Shown piece by piece: positions 7,946 through 17,516 of a stretch of 40,768 nt of DNA (within the stretch, counting starts at the first letter, position 1; every line of letters starts with the position of its first letter). Below the pieces are notes generated by a model. The model worked only from the letters and a program-made list of their open reading frames with translations, was not told the origin of the DNA and made no database searches. The position numbers and the translations under genes are program-made. Source of the stretch: an uncultured Campylobacterales bacterium (GTDB lineage: Bacteria > Campylobacterota > Campylobacteria > Campylobacterales > Arcobacteraceae); the NCBI GenBank assembly GCA_938084175.1, contig CALKDR010000002.1, positions 1 through 40,768 of the forward strand, in the 5' to 3' direction.

Positions 7946-9715
7946 ATGAGCGATATAAATAAACCAAATAAATTTTTACCTACAACAAGAGAAGAGATGA
8001 ATGAGCGTGGTTGGGATGAACTTGACGTTGTTCTAATAACAGGTGATGCATATATTGATTCACCTTTTATGGGAATTGCAGTTGTTGGAAGAATACTAGA
8101 AGATATAGGTCTACGTGTTGGAATTATTGGGCAACCTGATATAAACTCTGATGTTGATGTTAAAAGACTAGGTGAGCCAAAACTTTTTTGGGGAGTTAGT
8201 GGTGGAAGTATTGATTCAATGGTTTCTAACTATACTGCAACTAAAAAATTTAGAAACTCTGATGATTATACTCCAGGTGGAAAAAATGAAAGAAGACCTG
8301 ATAGAGCAACTTTAGTTTACACAAACTTAATTAGAAGATATTTTAAAGGTACAGTTCCTGTAGTTTTAGGTGGAATTGAAGCCTCTTTACGAAGACTTAC
8401 TCATTATGACTATTGGTCAAATAAATTAAGAAAACCAATTTTATTTGATACAAAAGCTGATTATATGATTTATGGAATGGGTGAGCAAGCTATTATTGAT
8501 TTAGGAAACACTTTAAGAGATGGTGGTGATCCTAGAAATATTAGAGGTTTATGTTATATTTCAAAAGAACCTGTTAAAGAATACTTATCTATTCCTTCTC
8601 ATCAAGAGTGTTTAGATGATAAAGAAAACTATATTGATTTATTCAAAGCCTTTTATGACAACAACGATCCTATGTATTCAAATGGTTTATGTCAAGCAGT
8701 TGATTCAAGGTTTTTAATTCAAAATCCACCAAGTGATCATATGGACGAGGGTGAAATGGATAAAATTGCTTCATATCCATATCAAAGAGATGTTCATCCT
8801 CATGATGGACAGCATGGAAAAGTTAAATGTTTAGAAACTATTAAATTTTCAATTATGACTCATCATGGTTGTTGGGGAGAGTGTAATTTTTGTGCAATTG
8901 CAGCTCATCAAGGTAGAACAATACGAACTAGAAGTGAGAAAAATATCTTAGAAGAAGCTAAGCACTTTACAACATTAAAAGATTTCAAAGGAATTATTTC
9001 AGATGTTGGAGGTCCAACTGCTAATATGTATGGATATGAGTGTAAAAAGAAAATGAAATTAGGTACTTGTATTGAAAACAAAAGATGTGTAGATGCGCAT
9101 AGACTTTGTAGAACAATGAAAGTAGATCATAGTAGAAACATTCAATTACTAAAAGATATTAGAGAAATTCCAGGTATTAAAAAAGCCTTTGTAGCTTCTG
9201 GTGTTAGATATGATTTAATTACAGCAGATAAAAAACATGGAAAACAGTATTTAAAAGAGATGGTAAATCATCATATTTCTGGTCAAATGAAAGTTGCTCC
9301 AGAGCATACAAATGATGAGGTTTTACATCATATGGGAAAACCTGGAAAACAAACATTAATTGATTTTAAGAAAATGTATGATGACTTAAATAAAGAATCA
9401 GGTAAAAAACAGTTTTTAACATATTATTTAATTGCAGCACATCCAGGATGTGAAGATAAACATATGCATGATTTAAAGCAATTTACAACACATGAGCTAA
9501 AAATGAACCCAGAGCAAGCACAAGTATTCACTCCAACTCCAGGAACATATTCAGCTGTAATGTACTATACAGAATTAGATCCTTTTACAAAGAAAAAAAT
9601 ATTCGTAGAAAAAGATCAAAGACGAAAAGAAAAACAAAAAGAGATAGTAGTTCCTAAAACAAATCATCATAATATGAGAGCTAAAAGAATGGGGACTTCA
9701 GGAATGCAAGGTTAA
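7946..9715 (+). CDS. YgiQ family radical SAM protein
   Basis: A 589 aa member of the UPF0313/YgiQ family. The N-terminal part (about residues 25-180) has B12-binding-like strand-helix pattern (VVLITGDAYIDSPFMGIAV, VVLGGIEASLRRLTHYDYW). The radical SAM cluster motif is C309-x3-C313-x2-C316 (HHGCWGECNFCAI), followed by the family-typical DVGGPTANMYG and MKVAPEHT blocks and a basic C-terminus. The biochemical substrate is not known. It is monocistronic, with debris upstream and 117 bp before adk. Confidence 0.92.
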   Translation: MSDINKPNKFLPTTREEMNERGWDELDVVLITGDAYIDSPFMGIAVVGRILEDIGLRVGIIGQPDINSDVDVKRLGEPKLFWGVSGGSIDSMVSNYTATKKFRNSDDYTPGGKNERRPDRATLVYTNLIRRYFKGTVPVVLGGIEASLRRLTHYDYWSNKLRKPILFDTKADYMIYGMGEQAIIDLGNTLRDGGDPRNIRGLCYISKEPVKEYLSIPSHQECLDDKENYIDLFKAFYDNNDPMYSNGLCQAVDSRFLIQNPPSDHMDEGEMDKIASYPYQRDVHPHDGQHGKVKCLETIKFSIMTHHGCWGECNFCAIAAHQGRTIRTRSEKNILEEAKHFTTLKDFKGIISDVGGPTANMYGYECKKKMKLGTCIENKRCVDAHRLCRTMKVDHSRNIQLLKDIREIPGIKKAFVASGVRYDLITADKKHGKQYLKEMVNHHISGQMKVAPEHTNDEVLHHMGKPGKQTLIDFKKMYDDLNKESGKKQFLTYYLIAAHPGCEDKHMHDLKQFTTHELKMNPEQAQVFTPTPGTYSAVMYYTELDPFTKKKIFVEKDQRRKEKQKEIVVPKTNHHNMRAKRMGTSGMQG

Positions 9716-9832
9716 ATATTAAATAAGGCTTAATATAAAAAGTTTGTTTCTTTTAACAAACAGATATAAAAGGTCTTTTTTGATAAAATACCGCAATTTA
9801 AAACAGATCTAAATCACACTAAGGAAATATAA

Positions 9833-10417
9833 ATGAAAAAACTATTTTTAATTATAGGAGCACCTGGTTCAGGAAAAACTACTGATGCTGAGTTAATTGC
9901 TGCTAAACATGAGACTATTACACATTATTCAACTGGAGATATGTTCAGAGCTGAAGTTGCAAGTGGAAGCCAAAGAGGAGCTTTAATTGATTCTTATGTT
10001 TCTAAAGGAAATTTAGTTCCTATTGAAATAGTTATTGAAACAATTGTTGGAGCTATTAAAAATGCACCTAGTGATATTGTTGTAATTGATGGATACCCAA
10101 GATCTGGTGAGCAAATGACTGAACTTGACAAGTATTTAGCTAATGAAGCTGAAGTTACTCTAGTAAATGTTATTGAAGTTGCTGTATCTAAAGAAACTGC
10201 ATTCCAAAGAGTTCTTGGACGTGCTGCTGATGCTGAAGTTGTACGAGCTGATGATAATGAAGAAGTTTTCTTAAACAGAATGAAATTGTTTACAGATCCT
10301 CTAGCGGAAATTCAAGAGTTCTATACAGAAAGAAATATTTTAAAACAAATTTCTGGTGAAGGTACTATTGAAGCTATTGTTTCTGAAATGGATACATTTA
10401 TTCAATCTAGAGTTTAA
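9833..10417 (+). CDS. adk: Adenylate kinase
   Basis: Interconverts AMP plus ATP and two ADP in the cytoplasm. The 194 aa protein begins with the P-loop GAPGSGKT (residues 8-15). AMP-site segments [17 protein letters not shown] and [13 protein letters not shown] follow. The lid is short and lacks the four-Cys zinc lid, giving the short type seen in Campylobacterota. An AGGAA site (9821-9825) lies 7 bases before the ATG. The next gene starts 33 bases downstream on the same strand and may be co-transcribed. Confidence 0.93.
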   Translation: MKKLFLIIGAPGSGKTTDAELIAAKHETITHYSTGDMFRAEVASGSQRGALIDSYVSKGNLVPIEIVIETIVGAIKNAPSDIVVIDGYPRSGEQMTELDKYLANEAEVTLVNVIEVAVSKETAFQRVLGRAADAEVVRADDNEEVFLNRMKLFTDPLAEIQEFYTERNILKQISGEGTIEAIVSEMDTFIQSRV

Positions 10418-10450
10418 TAAATTTTACAAAATATCTAAGGGAAAATAATA

Positions 10451-11209
10451 ATGACTGAAAAGAAAGTTAATTTTTATAGTGTTATTATTGGAACTGAACT
10501 ACTAAATGGGCGTCGTAATGATGCCCATTTTTCTTTTCTAAACAATGAACTTCTAAAACGTGGATGGGAACACAAAGCATCTTTTGTTATTGAAGATGAT
10601 ACAACACTTATGCATAATATTTTTAATCTTATAAAAGCTGATAAAAACTCAGTAATGTTTTGTTTTGGTGGAATTGGTTCTACTCCTGATGATTATACGA
10701 GAGTTGCTGCTTCAAAAGCTTTCACAAACTCTTCAATGGAATTTCACAAAGACGCAAAAGAGCTGATTTTAAATCAGTTTAAAGAAGAATCTTATCCTCA
10801 TAGAATTAATATGGCATATTTGCCAATAAATGCAAAATTATTGAAAAATGTTGTAAATAATGTTGCAGGATTTTATTTAGAAGATAGGTATTTTTTTACA
10901 CCTGGTTTTCCATCTATGAGTCAAGCTATGGTTATTGAAGCATTAGATAAATATTATTTAAAATCAAAATCCAAGTTTAGACTTACATTAACAGCTTCTT
11001 GTGGAGAGAATGATTTAATTGATGTAATGCTAAAAATATCAAAAAATATTGACTTATCTTCTCTACCTAAAATAATTAATAAAAAAAGAAAAGTAGTTGT
11101 TTCCTTGGCTTCTTATGATGAAATAGAGCTAAATCTAAACTTTGAATTGTTTATAAAGCACTTAGATAATAATAAAATAGAGTACTTATTAGAAGATATA
11201 TCTAAGTAA
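10451..11209 (+). CDS. CinA-like / molybdopterin-binding domain protein
   Basis: A 252 aa cytoplasmic protein with the MoCF-biosynthesis (MoaB/Mog-like) fold found at the N-terminus of CinA. Seen are VIIGTELLNGRRNDAHFSFL (about residues 11-30), FVIEDDTTLM, the FCFGGIGSTPDDYTR block (about 70-84) that matches GGLGPTxDDxT, and a later FFTPGFPSM. The C-terminal nicotinamide-nucleotide amidase domain of full CinA is absent, so no NMN deamidase role is implied. Start ATG 10451 follows AAGGGA (10437-10442). It is the last gene before a decayed region. Confidence 0.82.
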   Translation: MTEKKVNFYSVIIGTELLNGRRNDAHFSFLNNELLKRGWEHKASFVIEDDTTLMHNIFNLIKADKNSVMFCFGGIGSTPDDYTRVAASKAFTNSSMEFHKDAKELILNQFKEESYPHRINMAYLPINAKLLKNVVNNVAGFYLEDRYFFTPGFPSMSQAMVIEALDKYYLKSKSKFRLTLTASCGENDLIDVMLKISKNIDLSSLPKIINKKRKVVVSLASYDEIELNLNFELFIKHLDNNKIEYLLEDISK

Positions 11210-11286
11210 AAATTATATTTAAAAAAAACTAATAAATAAAGTCATTTTTTATCTTAAAAAGATTATTTTTGAATACAAGGATAAAT

Positions 11287-11612
11287 ATGAATTTTATTAA
11301 AAATTTAGCGATTAAAAAGAAATTATTATTACTTGTTTCTTTACCATTATTGGGTTTCTTATTCTTTTCAATTACTGAAAACACAGCTCTTAACAAAGAA
11401 ATAAAACAAGCAAAAAAAATAGAAATAGCAATACTCTTTTAAACACTATGCTTCAAGTGAATTAAAATCTTCTTTATATTCTATTTTATAACAACACTTG
11501 TTTTCATATTAATTGCTTTAATTCTAGTATTTTCTATGGCTACATATATTACAAGAAATATTACGATTTCATTAGAAATATTCAAAGATGGATTAAGTGA
11601 TTTCTTCAAATT
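11287..11612 (+). pseudogene. Methyl-accepting chemotaxis protein remnant
   Basis: ATG 11287 has a good ribosome-binding site and opens a frame with a first transmembrane helix (KKLLLLVSLPLLGFLFF), but it stops after 51 codons. Further on, another frame gives the second membrane helix and the HAMP entry (FILIALILVFSMATYITRNI, then LEIFKDGLSDFFK). This is the pattern of Arcobacter-type chemoreceptors. The periplasmic domain and the whole signalling domain are gone. At about 11612 the similarity stops abruptly where a different remnant, on the other strand, begins. Confidence 0.6.
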
Positions 11613-11792
11613 GCATCATAAACTTTTTGCTTATAGGCTTTCTTAAAGTAATATAATGCTTTTTCTAAATCATATTGCTTTGACTTTTAGAAGAGTATTT
11701 TTTGCCAATTTATATTTTTCTTCAAGAATATCAAAACCTGCAGAATTTACTAGATTTGAAAAAATAAACAAAGCTAGAATTGATTTTTTCAT
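11613..11792 (-). pseudogene. Truncated, frameshifted exported repeat protein downstream of alr
   Basis: On the minus strand an ATG at 11792 overlaps the alr stop in an ATGA arrangement, so the two genes were translationally coupled. The frame gives a signal peptide ([19 protein letters not shown]), then FDILEEKYKLAKNTLLK. It is frameshifted and continues as SKQYDLEKALYYFKKAYKQ, which looks like a Sel1 or TPR repeat helix pair. It ends at the junction with the chemoreceptor remnant near 11612. Family assignment is tentative. Confidence 0.5.
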
Positions 11793-12811
11793 TTTATAAC
11801 TCTTACTATTTCTGTACTTAAACTTGTTGTAATTTCGTAAGATATGGTATTTTGTAGTTTTGCTAAATCTTTTACATCTTCAAATATACATACTTCATTA
11901 TCGTCTGTATTTAAAGAAAGATTATCCATAGATACTCTTCCTAGTATTTTATATCCTTTAGGTGTTGTATAATCTTGTTTTTCATTGATTCTTAAAAAAC
12001 CATCACCATAACCTAAATCGTATGTAGAAACAGTCATATCTTCTTCTGCTTGATAAGTTCCACCATATCCAATACTTTGACCCTTCTTTAAAATACGACT
12101 TGAAATTTTATTTGCCCATAATGATAAAACAGGCTTTAAGCAAGGTAGCTTGAAAGTAGGATCGTTTTCTAAATATCCATACATGGCAATACCAACTCTT
12201 GCAAAATCTTCATTAAAATTCTTATGTCTAAATAATGCAGATGAGTTAGCTGAATGAAAACAAGGAATAGGTATTGAAAGTTCTTCACATATACTTTTCA
12301 CATCTTCTTTAACAGCCCTAAAAACCGAACTTTGCCAAAAAAAATCACAAGATAAATTATCTGCACTTCTATGATGGGTAAAGGCAGCACTTATTTCAAT
12401 ATTTCGTTTGTGAAGTCCTAAAATAGCCTCTTTTACTTGATTTGGTAAAATTCCATTTCTATGCATTCCGGTATCCACTTTGATATGCACTTTAGAATAA
12501 GGTTCTATGTTATTAATATCCTCAAGTGAATTTAATGCAATGTGAAAAGCATGTGAATAACTACTATGATTATTTTGATTAAGTATTAATATATCCTCAA
12601 AGTATTGCTCTATTAACAAGGCCTCATCTAAGGTTCTAACTACTGCTTTTTTGATACCAAACTCTTGTGCTAATGATGCTATTTGACTTAATCCATGTCC
12701 ATATGCATTATCTTTTAAAACAACGGCAACTTTATCTTTACTACCTGCATGTTTAGAGATTAGATTTAAATTATGAAATAAGTTTTCTTTACTTAATACA
12801 ATTTTTGCCAA
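11789..12811 (-). CDS. alr: Alanine racemase
   Basis: PLP enzyme that makes D-alanine for peptidoglycan. The PLP-binding lysine lies in [11 protein letters not shown] (Lys33). The second active-site Tyr region is [12 protein letters not shown], and the C-terminal beta domain contains LGYGDGFLR and [12 protein letters not shown]. At 340 aa it is slightly short for the family (about 350-380). It starts 2 bases after uvrC stops, so uvrC-alr form an operon. A former third gene is now a pseudogene overlapping its stop codon. Confidence 0.93.
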   Translation of the reverse strand: MAKIVLSKENLFHNLNLISKHAGSKDKVAVVLKDNAYGHGLSQIASLAQEFGIKKAVVRTLDEALLIEQYFEDILILNQNNHSSYSHAFHIALNSLEDINNIEPYSKVHIKVDTGMHRNGILPNQVKEAILGLHKRNIEISAAFTHHRSADNLSCDFFWQSSVFRAVKEDVKSICEELSIPIPCFHSANSSALFRHKNFNEDFARVGIAMYGYLENDPTFKLPCLKPVLSLWANKISSRILKKGQSIGYGGTYQAEEDMTVSTYDLGYGDGFLRINEKQDYTTPKGYKILGRVSMDNLSLNTDDNEVCIFEDVKDLAKLQNTISYEITTSLSTEIVRVIK

Positions 12812-12813
12812 TT

Positions 12814-14664
12814 TTAATCCTCTTTTTGTGTAAAATAATTTCTAATAACATTAGCATCTTTTTCGTTTAGAACTTCTTTTAATTCTTCAATAGATGCATT
12901 TCTAATTTTCTCAAATTCTCCAAAATATAGTAGAAGTTTTTTAACCTTAGCTTCTCCAATTCCTTTAATTTGTAATAGTGATATTTGCTTATCTTCTTTT
13001 CTTTTTTGTTTCTTATGAAAGCTTATTACAAATCTATGTGCTTCATCTCTTTGTCTTTGTACAAACTGTAATCTTTGGTCACTAGTTTCTAGTTTTAAAG
13101 CTCTGTACTCACCTTTTTCATCTTTATAATGAACAATATCTTTAGCAGCTCCTTTTGCTCTGTGTGCTTTTGCATCAACTTTTTCTTTGGCAATTGCAAT
13201 AATATCTAAATTCACACCAGTTGAGTTTATAATATCGTATGCTAATTTTAATAAAGTAGAACCACCATCTAAAATCCAAAGATCAGGTGCCGGGTTTTTT
13301 TCAAAGCTATCAACTCGTCTCATTAAAACTTCTCTCATTTGAGCATATTCATCTTTTGCTTCAAGGTTATAGTGTCTAAAAGATTTTTTTTCAAAGTTAT
13401 TTATTTCTTCATTCCATACAACCATAGCTCCCACAGTTGCTTGTCCCATCATATGCGAATTATCAAAAGATTCAACTCTATATGGAAGAATTTGGAGATT
13501 AAAAAGTTTTTGTAATTCACTATAAATAGTAGATTGGTTTTTAGAAGAATCAATTCTTAAAAGCTCATCACAGTTATTTAAAGCTATTTGAATTAAGTCT
13601 TTCTTTTTATCTTTTTTTGGATTAATTAGTTTGATTTTTTTTGAAAACCTATTATATAAGAAATCTTCAATATCTTCTTTTTCTTCTATTTCAATAGCTA
13701 TTAAAATCTCTTTTGGTAATAATGGAATTTCATTATCATAATAGTTTACAATTGCCCTTTTATAAGCCTCATCTAAATCAATATTTGTTTCATCATCTAG
13801 AAAATTAACTTTTATAAAGTCATATGAGGAAGAGGTTAATTTTCCATCTCTTATAAACATTCTAACTATTACAGCTTTTTGTTTCGCTGCTTTTATAGCA
13901 AATAAATCTAGGTTTTCATTTGTAGCTAAATCCATTCCAGATTTTATTTGAGATTTTTCAATAGTTTTAATTCTATCTCTTAACTTCATAGCTTCTTCAA
14001 ATCTAAAATCTTCAGAATATTCAAGCATTTTTTCTTCTAGTTTTACAATAAGTTTTGATTTATTATAAATATAATCTATAGCTTCTTCAACTATTTTTGC
14101 ATAATCAGCAGTTGAAATCTTTCCAACACATGGAGCATGACATCTTTTAATTTGATGAAAAAGACAAGCTTCTTTACCTTTGATACATGATTTTTTTTGA
14201 ACTAATGGAACTATTTCATAAATACTATCTAACATATCACGTGAACCTGTAGAGTAGGGACCAAAGTATTTAATATTTTTATTTTTATAGACTCTTCTTG
14301 TTATTTCTAATCGTGGAAAAAGCTCACTATAATCAATATAAATATATGGATATGTTTTATCATCTCTTAGTAAAATATTGTATTTAGGTTTTAATTGTTT
14401 AATTAGAGAATTTTCTAAAATTAAAGCATCATGTTCATTTGGTACTACAATCCATTCAATACTAAAAGCTTGTGAAATCATTTTGTAAATTCTAGGGCTT
14501 AGTCTATCTGAAGGCTGAAGTTTTGGCGTAAATTTAAAATAAGATTTAACTCTATTTTTTAAAACTTTTGCTTTTCCAATATATAATAATCTGCCATCTT
14601 TATCAAAGTATTGATAAACTCCAGCATCGTTTGGTAGTTGTTTTAGTTTTTCTTCTAATTGCAT
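12814..14664 (-). CDS. uvrC: Excinuclease ABC subunit C
   Basis: Makes the two incisions in nucleotide excision repair with UvrB. Domains in order: GIY-YIG endonuclease (about residues 12-95, [10 protein letters not shown] and LLYIGKA), a Cys-rich stretch around [20 protein letters not shown], the UvrB-interacting UVR helix pair (about 205-235), the RNase H-like 5' incision domain ([27 protein letters not shown]), and C-terminal helix-hairpin-helix motifs. The 616 aa length is full. It is the first gene of uvrC-alr. The divergent SRAP gene starts 90 bp upstream. Confidence 0.96.
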   Translation of the reverse strand: MQLEEKLKQLPNDAGVYQYFDKDGRLLYIGKAKVLKNRVKSYFKFTPKLQPSDRLSPRIYKMISQAFSIEWIVVPNEHDALILENSLIKQLKPKYNILLRDDKTYPYIYIDYSELFPRLEITRRVYKNKNIKYFGPYSTGSRDMLDSIYEIVPLVQKKSCIKGKEACLFHQIKRCHAPCVGKISTADYAKIVEEAIDYIYNKSKLIVKLEEKMLEYSEDFRFEEAMKLRDRIKTIEKSQIKSGMDLATNENLDLFAIKAAKQKAVIVRMFIRDGKLTSSSYDFIKVNFLDDETNIDLDEAYKRAIVNYYDNEIPLLPKEILIAIEIEEKEDIEDFLYNRFSKKIKLINPKKDKKKDLIQIALNNCDELLRIDSSKNQSTIYSELQKLFNLQILPYRVESFDNSHMMGQATVGAMVVWNEEINNFEKKSFRHYNLEAKDEYAQMREVLMRRVDSFEKNPAPDLWILDGGSTLLKLAYDIINSTGVNLDIIAIAKEKVDAKAHRAKGAAKDIVHYKDEKGEYRALKLETSDQRLQFVQRQRDEAHRFVISFHKKQKRKEDKQISLLQIKGIGEAKVKKLLLYFGEFEKIRNASIEELKEVLNEKDANVIRNYFTQKED

Positions 14665-14754
14665 TTTTGTATTTTAGCAAAATAACCTTTTTTGCTAATG
14701 AAGATAATTTAAATTCTATTAGTATATAATTGCAAAAAAGTATAAAGGAAAAAA

Positions 14755-15465
14755 GTGCCAGGACGTTTATGTATATATGATGATAAATCTTTTAAAAAAG
14801 ATGCAAGTGTATTAATCCAAAATGATATGATTATAGATTTAAACCCTAGATACAATATTCCTCCAACAACTCCAATTCCTGCTCTTTTAAACAATGGCAA
14901 CTATTTGTATACTCATTTTGGATATTTGCCTTCATGGGCTTCTTCAAAGGCTTCTATGAATATAAATGCGCGAAGTGAAACAGTTTTTGAAAAAAAAACA
15001 TTTCGAGATTCTTTTAAATACAAACGTTGTATTATTCCTATAAATGGTTTTTTTGAATGGGCAAAAGAAGATAAAGAAAAAACCCCATATCTTGTAAGTA
15101 ATGTTAAAAATGATTATTTAGCACTTGCTGGAATTTGGGATGAGTATTTTGATATTGATTTAAATATGAAAATAGTTACAGTTGCTTTGATTACTTGCGA
15201 TGCAAATGAAAAACTTGGAAGAATTCATCATAGAATGCCAGTTGTTTTGAAAAAAAAAGATTTTAACGCTTGGCTTAAAAGTGATGATTTAAAAGAAGTA
15301 AATAAGCTATTTAATATTTACCCAAATGAAAAAATTAAAATGTATGAAGTTACAAGTGAAGTAAATAAGGTGTTATTTAATGAAGCATCTTGTATTGAAA
15401 AAGTTGAAAAGATAGAAAAGAAAACTGAAGAAAAAGAAGAAGTAGGACAGTTGTCTTTATTTTAA
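14755..15465 (+). CDS. SRAP domain protein (HMCES/YedK-like) lacking the usual Cys2
   Basis: SRAP proteins shield abasic sites in single-stranded DNA by crosslinking them to Cys2 of the mature protein. This 236 aa protein has the family blocks FGYLPSWA, INARSETVFEKKTFRDSF, RCIIPINGFFEWAKE (catalytic Glu) and GRIHHRMPVVL (catalytic His). It starts at GTG, with AAGGA (14744-14748) 6 bases upstream, and reads MPGRLCIYDD rather than the expected MCGR. Pro therefore replaces the catalytic Cys, and the nearest Cys is residue 6. It may be non-crosslinking or use Cys6. It is divergent from uvrC, another DNA repair gene. Confidence 0.85.
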   Translation: MPGRLCIYDDKSFKKDASVLIQNDMIIDLNPRYNIPPTTPIPALLNNGNYLYTHFGYLPSWASSKASMNINARSETVFEKKTFRDSFKYKRCIIPINGFFEWAKEDKEKTPYLVSNVKNDYLALAGIWDEYFDIDLNMKIVTVALITCDANEKLGRIHHRMPVVLKKKDFNAWLKSDDLKEVNKLFNIYPNEKIKMYEVTSEVNKVLFNEASCIEKVEKIEKKTEEKEEVGQLSLF

Positions 15466-15477
15466 AAAAGAGGAAGA

Positions 15478-16134
15478 ATGAAAATATTATTAATAGAAGA
15501 TGATTTTAATATAATCTCTTTTTTAAAAAGAGGCTTAATAGAAGATGGTCATTTTGTACAAACATCTCAAGATGGAGAAGAGGGTGAATATTTAGCCTGT
15601 ATTAATGTATATGATTTAATTATACTAGATTGGATGTTACCTAAAAAAGATGGAATCGAAGTATTAAAATCTTTAAGAAAAAAAGATATTTTTACTCTTA
15701 TTATTATGCTAACAGCAAAAAGTGAAATTGATGATAAGGTATTAGGTTTAGATAATGGAGCTGATGATTATCTAGCTAAGCCCTTTTCATATAAAGAGTT
15801 AATAGCAAGAGCACAAGCACTGTATAGAAGAAGTTTATCTCAAGGTAAAAATGAAATTATAATAGATGATTTAGTAATAGATTTAAATCAAAAAAGTGTA
15901 AAAATAAATGAAAAAAACATTTCACTAACTTTAAAAGAGAGTCAATTACTTTTATTTTTAATAAAACACAAAAATACAATGGTTTCAAAGGGTATGATAG
16001 AAGAGCAACTTTGGAATAATGAAGAGTTTATAAATAGTAATGTAATTCAAGTAACTATCTATAATCTTAGAAAAAAAATAGGAAAAGAGTTGATAAAAAG
16101 TTTTAGAGGTTTAGGATACAAAATTGAAATTTAA
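15478..16134 (+). CDS. OmpR-family response regulator
   Basis: A 218 aa two-component regulator. The receiver domain (1 to about 115) has acidic residues IEDD at 7-10, the phospho-acceptor Asp51 (LIILDWMLPKKDG) and Lys101 (DYLAKPF). The C-terminal winged-helix DNA-binding domain (about 125-218) ends VIQVTIYNLRKKIG and SFRGLGYKI. It overlaps the kinase gene by 11 bases, so the two are translationally coupled. Its probable target is the downstream eptA promoter, where 11 bp direct repeats typical of OmpR-family operators lie. Confidence 0.93.
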   Translation: MKILLIEDDFNIISFLKRGLIEDGHFVQTSQDGEEGEYLACINVYDLIILDWMLPKKDGIEVLKSLRKKDIFTLIIMLTAKSEIDDKVLGLDNGADDYLAKPFSYKELIARAQALYRRSLSQGKNEIIIDDLVIDLNQKSVKINEKNISLTLKESQLLLFLIKHKNTMVSKGMIEEQLWNNEEFINSNVIQVTIYNLRKKIGKELIKSFRGLGYKIEI

Positions 16135-17437
16135 AAGTTTAAAAACACGAGTATTATTTTGGTTTGGAAGTATAACTTTTTTAATTTTGTTAATCTTTAG
16201 TTATACTTTTTATTTTTTATATGAGCAAAATACTTATTATAATTATGAAGCTAAATTAAAAAAAGAAGTAGGCTTTGTTAAGAAGAATTTTTTAAATAGC
16301 TTAGATGAAAATATTAATAAAACAGAGTTTTTATCTTCAAGAATTGCTATTTATAAAGATGAAAAGATTTTCAAAAAAAGTAGTGATTTTAAACTTGATG
16401 ACATTATCTCTACATTAAAAGAAGTAAAAACTTTTTCATTAATACATAATGATGAAACATTACAAGCTATTTATGTTTTACAAGTTGATAAGCATTTTAA
16501 AATAGTTGCTTATGAAAATGATGTTGATGATAAAATTGAAGATATAATTGAAGTGATGCTAGTAGTCGAACCCTTACTTTTTCTTACTTTACTTTTCTTA
16601 GGAAGTAAACTTATTGATAAAATCTTAATTCCTATAAATCATATAAGTAAAAGTGCCAAAAAAATATCAATCAATAATTTTAAAAATACAATGCCAAAGC
16701 ATAAACATAATGATGAAATTGCAAAGTTAATAGAGTCATTTAATGCAATGATATTAAGACTTCATAAAGGTGTAGACAATCTTGATAGGTTTAATAATGA
16801 TGTATCTCATGAATTAAGGACTCCTTTAACAGTTATAAAAGGTGAAATAGAAATAACACAAAGAAAAATAAGAGATAGCTCTTATTATATTAATAGTATA
16901 AATACGATTGAATATGAAGTTAAACAAATAGAAAGTATTATTGAAGACTTACTACTTTTAACAAAATATTCAAAAGATAATATTCAAAAGACTTTTGAGA
17001 AAACTAGTATTGATTCTTTACTTCTTGATACTATTTATAAATATGATGCAAAAATAAAAAGTAAAAATATTACTTTAAAAATTGATAAAATAGATACGAT
17101 AAATAAAAAAGTTAACCCTTTATTACTTAAAACAATTTTTTCAAATCTAATTGATAATGCTATAAAATATTCATCAAATGATAAAACAATAAGTATAAAA
17201 TTATACAGAAAAGACAAAATCCATTTTTTTATAGAAGATGAAGGTATTGGTATTTCAAAAGAAAAACTACCTTTTATAACTGATAGATTTTATAGAGCTG
17301 ATATATCAAGAAACAAAATTATAGAAGGCTTTGGATTAGGTTTATCTATTGTTAAAAATAGTGTTGAACTTCATGATGGAGAATTAAAAATTGAGTCTAT
17401 TTTAAATAAGGGGACAAAAATAGAAGTAATTCTTTAA
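16124..17437 (+). CDS. Sensor histidine kinase (inner membrane)
   Basis: A 437 aa sensor. TM1 spans about residues 12-32, a periplasmic sensor region about 33-142, and TM2 about 143-163. A HAMP-like linker follows, then the H-box NNDVSHELRTPLTVIKGE with phospho-His229. The ATPase domain has the N-box NLIDNAIKYS, the G1 box DEGIGIS and the G2 box GFGLGLSI. It starts at TTG within the end of the regulator gene. Lying directly before eptA, it probably senses envelope stress or cationic peptides, by analogy with PmrB-like systems; the stimulus is inference. Confidence 0.92.
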   Translation: MKFKSLKTRVLFWFGSITFLILLIFSYTFYFLYEQNTYYNYEAKLKKEVGFVKKNFLNSLDENINKTEFLSSRIAIYKDEKIFKKSSDFKLDDIISTLKEVKTFSLIHNDETLQAIYVLQVDKHFKIVAYENDVDDKIEDIIEVMLVVEPLLFLTLLFLGSKLIDKILIPINHISKSAKKISINNFKNTMPKHKHNDEIAKLIESFNAMILRLHKGVDNLDRFNNDVSHELRTPLTVIKGEIEITQRKIRDSSYYINSINTIEYEVKQIESIIEDLLLLTKYSKDNIQKTFEKTSIDSLLLDTIYKYDAKIKSKNITLKIDKIDTINKKVNPLLLKTIFSNLIDNAIKYSSNDKTISIKLYRKDKIHFFIEDEGIGISKEKLPFITDRFYRADISRNKIIEGFGLGLSIVKNSVELHDGELKIESILNKGTKIEVIL

Positions 17438-17448
17438 TATCTACTTGT

Positions 17449-17475
17449 ATTTCATTTTCATTTCATTTTCATTTC
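17449..17475. promoter_or_regulatory. 11 bp direct repeats upstream of eptA
   Basis: The unit ATTTCATTTTC occurs twice in tandem (17449-17459 and 17460-17470), followed by a partial third copy. Repeats phased at one helical turn are the usual binding site form for OmpR-family dimers. They overlap the -35 position of a possible promoter whose -10 is CATAAT at 17488-17493. Confidence 0.5.
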
Positions 17476-17516
17476 TTAAAATGTTTTCATAATTGTTAAA
17501 AATTTTAAGGAATATA

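Noticed and set aside
9742-9761. Hairpin GTTTGTT / AACAAAC between ygiQ and adk as a terminator
   Set aside because: No T-run follows; kept out as too weak.
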